From Planococcus citri (taxonomy: Eukaryota; Arthropoda; Insecta; Hemiptera; Pseudococcidae), in contig NC_088678.1 of assembly GCF_950023065.1 (NCBI RefSeq), forward strand, positions 64,510,460 through 64,574,459: a stretch of 64,000 bases of DNA. The letters are read 5' to 3'. Every line of letters starts with the position of its first letter. Position 1 is the stretch's first letter. This document shows, piece by piece, positions 57,453 through 64,000 of this stretch. Position numbers and translations under genes: made by a program. The notes beneath the pieces are model-generated. The model searched no databases. It was not told the DNA's origin and saw only the letters and a list, made by a program, of their open reading frames with translations.

Positions 57453-58305
57453 CCTCGTTTTTGCGGTTTATTTTAACGTGTAAGTTATTTTCGTTCGTAT
57501 GTAGGTATTATTCGCGATTAATAATCCCCAGTTTTCGGCGTATTTATATCTCATTACGAGTAATTAACGTCCGAACGATCGGATTAATCTTCAACATTGA
57601 CCCATTTCGCGTGTGTACGGCACATTAAAACGGAATATTATTATAATGTAGTATGTGTTTGGTTATAATAGTACGAAATGGAAGAGGAAACATGAAATTA
57701 ACGCCGCTCGTCTCGTTATGTGTGGAGTATAAATTTACGGTCGTCATCGACGATCAGAGCACGATTACTGTATATGAACGCGATATTATGTACATATAAA
57801 GGATGTAATTTTGGCCAGAGTGAGAGAAGAGCGAGAGAGCGAAAGAGACAACTACACCAACGACTTGATTATAGAAGCGCAGAAATTGTAACATTGTTTT
57901 GTCTCGAGTTAGACAATGACGGAAAACTTTGCACGGGTTTTTTCAAAAATACTCGTACTCCTCGACAATTTTAATTTAATGGCGATACGACGACGCCAAC
58001 TTGACTTAATTACTTTGATAAGAAAAAAGAAGACGGTGTGTGTTTATTTGAATATGTATAGTACTTCGTTATTGTCTGCGATTTGCTCGATGACTCGATA
58101 TTTTTAATTTAAAAAATTTTTTTTCGTGCCCTCAGGACTTCAAAATTTTCCAGTACCCGACATAGAAAATCTCAGCCGTTTAGGGAAACGTGAAGAAGTA
58201 GAGCAGTTTAATTTCACCAATTTTTATGAGTTAAATAAGGAAAAACAATCTTCGACTATCGTTCTTTCTCGCGGCGCTTGGAATTTTTCAAGATAGGCAA
58301 CAATC
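57453..58305 (+). promoter_or_regulatory. Upstream region and 5' UTR of eIF5
   Basis: Less repetitive than the array before it. A T-rich tract ends at about 58127, and 58130-58305 probably includes 5' UTR (with 'ttctttctcgcggcgcttgg'). No TATA box can be placed with confidence. The start codon lies in CAATCATGG, a good initiation context. Confidence 0.45.
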
Positions 58306-61300
58306 ATGGGAAGTCTAAACGTGAACCGACATGTCAGCGATGCTTTCTACCGCTACAAGATGCCAAGGCTTATTGCAAAAGTCGAAGGAAAAGGGAACGG
58401 CATTAAAACCGTCATCGTTAATATGATCGAGGTTGCCAAAGCTATCGGACGTCCGCCAACGTGTAAGTAAATTTACTCTCGAGAGAGAGAGATTTCGGAT
58501 ACCTTCGTTATCATGGAGACGAAGGATTCTGAGGATTATTTTGATATGTAATTTTCATTCTCGTTTTGCAGATCCCACGAAATACTTCGGCTGCGAACTC
58601 GGAGCTCAAACGCAATTCGATTTCAAGCACGATCGTTTTATAGTAAACGGTTCGCACGAGGCGAGTAAATTGCAAGATCTGCTGGACGGATTCATTCGCA
58701 AATTTGTACTATGCCCGGATTGCGATAATCCCGAAACGGATCTTATTGTCAGCGCTAAAAAGCAAACCATCAACGTCGGATGCAAGGCTTGCGGACATCA
58801 CGGCCTTTTGGAATATAACCATAAATTGAACACGTTTATTTTGAAAAATCCTCCAAGTAAGTCTACACGACAATTTTCCGGCACCTTTAGATGACGACTC
58901 GAGCTAATTCAACGTTGTTTTTTTTTCTTTCGTACGTAGACTTAAATCCGGCAGCTCAAGGATCTTCATTGACGGAAGGTAAACGCGCCAAGCGTTCGAA
59001 AAAGCAAAACGACTCGGTGAACGGAGACCGCTCGAATTCTCCAAACGGCGATGAGGAAGGTGATCTCATTGTACAAGCTCCTGAGAAAAAACCTGACCAT
59101 AACGAGGTATTTTTAAAACATCGAACAAGATTTCCTTATTTTTACACGTTTAGTTCTCTCGATTTAACGCAAATTCTTCTTCGTGATTTTCGAAGGACGA
59201 CGATTGGGCTTTGGATGTATCCGAAGAAGCGGTCAAGACTAGACGTCAAGGACTCACCGACGGCGTCAAAGGATTGACCATCACTGAAGATTTGGAGAAA
59301 TCTGAAAAGGAAAGGGTTGATATCTTTTACGCCAAGGTCAAGGCTGATCGGGATGCTGGAACGTTAAACGCGAAGGAAACCGTCGCCGAAGCCGATCGTT
59401 TGGAAATCAAGCAAAAAGCTCCGCTCATTTTGGCCGAATTGTTGTTCGACGAAAAGATCCATGTTCAGGTGAGCTCCAGTGTACGATTAGTGGAATTCCG
59501 AGTCCTCTAATTTCGCCTTGTGAAGGTCACCTTTGTGAGTGAGTGGGGGGGGGGGCGGTATTTGAAAATTTGGATGAAACGTAAAGGTTTCAAAAGAGGA
59601 AAAATGGGAACTCCCAAAATCAGCGAGGAAAATTTGAAAACCTCAAAATTGAACTTTTTGAATGAAGGTCCAACTTTTCTATTGTTTAAAGATGCTATTT
59701 GAAAGTTTGAAAAAAATTGGCTGAAAAGATCCAGTTTACCCTTTTTTTTTTCAACTAGCAAATTTACATAAAAATTAGAATTTTACCTCCCTAGAGTAAT
59801 GAAGAGTACCTGATTATGATCTTGATTTTTAAAAAAAAAATCAATTTTAATGTAACAAAGTACGAAACAATTGAAAATGTCAGGATGAGGCTTGTCGTTT
59901 TTGGATTATTGTGAGTGCTGCCGTAGAATATACTTTCATTTATTGAAAAATACCCCTTCAGTGCTCCTCCAACCCGCTCATTTTGAACAAAATGTCGATT
60001 CTGGCCAACTCCAGATTGTACATTGTGCCAGATTGAAATTTGAGAAAAAAATGACCTCATTACTGGAAACTTCAGCGGCAGAAAGAAATGGATTCGTCGT
60101 GGAATTATACCTGCCCTCTCATTTGATGCATTTTGGCATTTTTTTTTTTGATAATTTTTGAAATATTGACGAAGAGGGACTGAGGAAATTTAATGAAATT
60201 TCAAACAGTCGAAAAAAGTATTGTGGGTTTCGAAATGAGGGATTTTAATGGCGCAGATTTCGATTTAACTAGAATTGAACCCACTGGAAGGAAACTTGAG
60301 ACCCAAATTTTGAAAAATGCAATATATCGAATTTTTGATTTTCAAATGCGGAGATTACGATTCTGAAACCTGAGCCCAACTGCCCAACATCATAGTTGAG
60401 TTACTAGAACCGGGAAGTAGGGGACTCGAAATCAAAATTTTGGAAAATTCAATGTGAATGTTGACTGTTGAGTTACAGGTTTCTAAGGCTCTGATTCTTA
60501 TTTTAAAATTCATTCACCTCTCGAATCAGAAATAATTCTCTTTGTAAGGGGGAAGGGGAGGGGTTCTGAGCATTCAAAATTTTGAAAATTTAAAAATGGG
60601 TGTCAAGTTATGAGTTTTTGAAGACGCTGATTCCAATCCCGAAATTTGTTTTATCTCAAAATCAAAAGTATGAATTTGAGAGGGGGCAGAGTCCTAGGGT
60701 TTCCAACAGTCCTTCCGATCCAGAAGGTTAGGAAAAGTTTGTTTTTTTGCCTATATGCCTTTCTGTTCAAAAAAGTCAGGAAAAGTCTTGCTTTTTTTTC
60801 CAAATTTTCAAATAATTCTGTCATTTAATCACAATCAAAGTGAAAAATGAAAACTCTATTTTTCAGAACCTCTCATTTTTTCAACATCAAAATAATTAAG
60901 TATAAGTATATAGCAAAAAATGAAATATTTTGTCAATATGAAAATCAATTGATCATTTCCATTGTTTGATGTATTTTCTTGATTATTTTATTATTTTTTT
61001 CAGAATTTAAAATTTTTGAAGTTTTTTTTTGGCAATTTTGCCAAAATGGAGGGGGGGAGGAGTATCAGTACATTTTCAATTTTAAAAATGACCTTAGAAA
61101 AGCTCCTTTCAAGGTCCTTCTTTTTAATTTTCAGATTTTGTTAGACACCTTGAAGTCCAAAATTTTGAAAATTATAATCAATTTTGATCTTGAGACGATT
61201 GGGAGGGGAGGGGGAAGGTTCAAACGAATTTCTGAATCTGAATCAGTGCTTCTAAAAAAACGTTTGCATTTCGATAACTATTTTGGATTTTTTGAAATTT

Positions 61301-62659
61301 TAGGCCTCAAATCAGTTCAGTTTTGGTTCTGGGGTCAGATGGGTTTCAGAATCAAATTCAAAGCTCTTGAAAATCTATAATTATTTCAATATGTACTTTT
61401 ATTACTTTTTTTTGAGAATTTGCAATTTTTTTCATGGATTTTAGACTTGAGTACTCGGTGTCTTCCTTCATCCAACCAATTTTGAAAAAATTGAAGATAT
61501 TAAGGTGGCACATCAATTGATATTAATTTTATCTGGCTGAATTCGAATATCAACTTGTTTTTCTGATGGTCAAAATATTGCAACGGAATTTAAAATGGCA
61601 TTAGGTGTTTCGTTGTTGAATTTTTGAGGAGGCTGAGTTCGTTGAAAATTCACTAATTTCTCGAATACGACCCCTCCGTGCCCCTCCAACCGCCAAATTT
61701 TGAATTAAAACGAGTGACTGAGAGATTAAATTCGAAAAATAAATATGTATTCGAACTCAGCATAATCGAATTAATGATAATCGAAATGGCATAGCATATT
61801 TTCATTCTTTATACAATTTTATTTTGAAATTGGGGTGGCTGGAGGGGTACTAAGTGGTCGTATTCCAAAAATATGTAGAAATTCGAATTTTTTTACCCTT
61901 GAAAACCTCACAAACGTCTTGTAAAGTGTCATCCCCCCCCCCCCCGGTTGATCAGTGCTTATGTTTCAGGGAAAATTTGAATTTTTAAAATTAATTTACA
62001 ATGTACGTTATTTATTTTTTAGATTAAGAAACATCGTAACTTGTTGCTGTATTTCACCCACGATGATGAAAAAGCTCAGAAGTATTTATTGGGAGGTATC
62101 GAGCAAGTTATTAATCTGCACAAAGAAACGCTGTTACCAAAGACTTCTCCCATCTTGAAGGTACTTACGATATAGATTCAGTTTTCACAGTGTATTTTAC
62201 TCAACTACTTACAATTTCAAAAAAGAACCCATAAAAACTGGTAAAAATCGGACTTCGTAATTTTTTCCCCCAGCTATTCTACGACGCTGATATCTTGGAA
62301 GAGAAAGTGCTGCTGGATTGGGCTAGTAAGGTCAGAAAGAAGTATGTGTCCGCCGAAGTTGGCCAGGAGATTCACAAAGCCGCCGAACCGTTTATTAAAT
62401 GGCTTAAAGAAGCCGAAGAGGAAGAAGAGTCGGACGAAGATAGCGAAGATGATGTAGAAGTGAGTATTTTTTTCTATTTTTATTTTATATCTAAATTCGA
62501 AGTGATCTAATTCACGTTGATTTGATTGCCCAGATTGAGTATAACGACAGACCGAATGCTACTACTTTGAAAGCACAACCGGCAATATCGAAAAACAACG
62601 CGAGCAAAGCTGACGTCCAAGATGATAGCGAAGATGATGTCGATATAGATGCTATTTAA
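58306..62659 (+). CDS. eIF5: Eukaryotic translation initiation factor 5 (eIF5)
   Basis: Seven exons with GT-AG ends and matching phases: 58306-58462, 58572-58856, 58940-59106, 59196-59468, 62023-62160, 62274-62459, 62534-62659 (stop TAA); 443 residues, normal for animals. The N-terminal domain reads RHVSDAFYRYKMPRLIAKVE, with the GTPase-activating arginine finger at Arg16 (Arg15 in human). The zinc ribbon Cys are 100, 103, 123 and 126 (CPDC, CKAC). A Lys/Asp-rich linker follows, then the W2 HEAT-type domain (about 232-402), ending in acidic/aromatic boxes (IKWLKEAEEEEESDEDSEDD). From the family: eIF5 stimulates GTP hydrolysis by eIF2 in the scanning 43S complex and bridges eIF2-beta, eIF3c and eIF1 in the cytosol. 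All key residues are present. Confidence 0.97.
59469..62022 (+). other. Large (2.55-kb) eIF5 intron with old repeats
   Basis: The only long intron of eIF5, between two exons of the W2 region. It contains G-rich runs (near 59541, 60549, 61051, 61201), a C-run at 61932-61944 and degenerate repeats related to the 12.5-14.9 kb intergenic region. No exon is seen. Confidence 0.65.
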
Positions 62660-63090
62660 GATACAATACCTTTACGTTTCCATTATTTTTCTTTTCCTTA
62701 AGCAGGTCCTTTCTCCCTCTATCTACATTTTTTTTCTCTCTTAGCAATCCACACAAAATTAGGTCCTATTTTTTTTACATACCTTTAATTTTCCGTTGGA
62801 ATTGTTTTTTTTTCAGTGTAAAATTAAGATTAACTCGCGTATTTATAGATTTCCGTGTATCCACTTTAAATAGTGTGTTTATTATTTTTATTTTTTCGCA
62901 GGTTTTACATGGGAAATGACAACACGAAAATTATTCAATTTATTGTAGTCCTCCTTTCCTTTCTATATTTCCTTTTTTTTTCAATTCTGTCTGTAATTTT
63001 TTTCTCTCTTTTTTTAGACGTAATATTAAGCGTATCTCTGATGTTTAATGGGGTTTGTCATCTTTAAATAAATTGCTTTCAAATTAATAT
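62660..63090 (+). terminator. eIF5 3' UTR and poly(A) signal
   Basis: T-rich 3' UTR with a canonical AATAAA at 63067-63072, about 410 bp after the stop, followed by 'tatgatgtttttttt'. Confidence 0.65.
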
Positions 63091-63230
63091 GATGTTTTTT
63101 TTACAATGGAAGGTGTAGTTTTTATGGAATTATTTTGTCCTGATTCTTTTAATTTATGATCATATAATTCATAACTATAGGTAATTACAACATACCAAGT
63201 AAAAAAGTTTAGATAAAATTATACCAGTGA

Positions 63231-63790
63231 TCATTCATCTTTAGTAGAAATAAGATCTCCAAATTCAAAGGGTGTAATTAATATCCTGAGAGCTTCTTGG
63301 GTGGTTTCATCAGCTGGTATTTTCATAAGTTGCAATGCTCCTCGTATGGAATCTTTATCAATAATTTCAGGTAGTTCAACAGCAGCATGATCTGCTCGGT
63401 CATTCCTTTCATTGCACAAAGTTTGGACTTTCGTACAAAACTGTTCTTATGTTATTCCAGCTGCTCTTACTTTTTCACGCAATTCTTTAACCATTGGTGT
63501 ATTCAGAGCAAAAATAGTTTTCCATCTTGAATAACGGTCGCCAGTTAAAATTTCAGCTGGATGGAAACTTTTCTCTAGTTCGTCTATTCTGTGAGTTAGT
63601 GCCAAGAAGATTTTATACTTGTCAGCATCTTTAGTAGTATACAAAACAACGGAACCAGGGACATGAATCGGAGAAAGGTACTTTTTGGGTATAACGATTG
63701 AAGCTAGCTGGTACTTTTTGGGTATAACGATTGAAGCTAGCTCCGTTTCAATGTATTTTTGAGCTATGTCCGATTGAAGAGAGCTTTATT
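63231..63790 (-). pseudogene. Coding remnant with an in-frame stop and an internal 33-bp duplication
   Basis: One - strand frame runs from about 63790 to TGA at 63231, broken by TAA at 63447-63449. Visible text includes DKYKIFLALTHRIDELEKSF, HPAEILTGDRYSRWKTIFAL, NTPMVKELREKVRAAGIT, then, after the stop, EQFCTKVQTLCNERNDRADH and DKDSIRGALQLMKIPADETT. A 33-bp in-frame direct duplication (63677-63742) repeats QLASIVIPKKY. No ATG opens the frame; an AG acceptor near 63786 is possible. Composition is clearly protein-like. The family is not recognised; it could be a degenerate gene or a mobile-element protein. Confidence 0.5.
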
Positions 63791-63810
63791 TAAAATTAAA
63801 AACTGTGTCA

Positions 63811-63818
63811 TGACGTCA
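63811..63818. promoter_or_regulatory. CRE-type palindrome TGACGTCA
   Basis: Perfect 8-bp CREB/ATF consensus just upstream, in - strand sense, of the coding remnant ending at 63790, in the non-repetitive right edge of the window. A single motif of this length can occur by chance. Confidence 0.35.
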
Positions 63819-64000
63819 CGCACGCTCACTCCATCCATCCAACCAACAACCAACCAGTTCTGTTTGTACTGCTGCTACTGGTACTGAGGTGCTTTATCAT
63901 GATGTATGTACCTACCAAGCAGTTTCATTACCTACAAAAATATTAGTGGGAGTACCTTCCTTCGTATTAATTACTTTCTCCCAGCCGTCAATATTTCAAA

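Noticed and set aside
58891..59277. A separate 128-codon gene inside eIF5
   Set aside because: It is eIF5 exon 3 read through two short introns.

Overview
The window is eukaryotic nuclear DNA, AT-rich, with GT-AG introns, canonical poly(A) signals and dense young transposable elements. The proteins (an insect-type eIF5, an RBM48, a DUF4781-like arthropod protein) and abundant 'tacctacc' simple repeats suggest an insect, perhaps a hemipteran such as a scale insect or mealybug. That placement is inference; the species is not determined.

Layout. (1) 1-12.4 kb, + strand: the 3' eight coding exons of a large cysteine-rich, probably nuclear protein, with introns full of satellite-like DNA. (2) 15.2-16.5 kb, - strand: five-exon RBM48, a minor-spliceosome factor. 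(3) 16.7-17.9 kb: a long foldback element in the shared upstream region of RBM48 and the next gene. (4) 18.4-21.4 kb, + strand: a two-exon 953-residue DUF4781-like protein. (5) 25.2-32.7 kb: nested palindromic elements. The outermost is 6.15 kb, has 49-bp terminal inverted repeats starting with the heptamer CACAGTG, and is flanked by a 5-bp duplication TCTCG. (6) 33.0-38.8 kb: a Copia-type LTR retroelement on the - strand with nearly identical 331-bp LTRs and a CTTTT target duplication. It is split by a hAT-like element (8-bp duplication CACTACTG), which itself contains a TA-flanked foldback element. (7) 41-54 kb: mostly intergenic or intronic, with weak candidate exons, a second hAT-like element, an array of primer-binding-site-like motifs, a CpG-rich promoter-like patch and decayed - strand coding fragments. 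(8) 54.1-57.5 kb: a minisatellite-filled composite repeat. (9) 58.3-63.1 kb, + strand: complete seven-exon eIF5. (10) 63.2-63.8 kb: a - strand coding remnant with an in-frame stop.

The recognised genes are housekeeping genes (translation initiation, U12-type splicing) plus two arthropod proteins of unknown function; nothing suggests they work as one pathway. The most unusual biology is in the mobile DNA. Many non-autonomous elements share one design: short terminal inverted repeats, then inward-facing arrays of 120-150 bp tandem units on both arms, so each is a large imperfect palindrome. They insert into one another. The CACAGTG-ended element carries a 12-RSS-like arrangement (heptamer, 13-bp spacer, A-rich nonamer-like block) at both ends, recalling Transib/RAG-type transposons.
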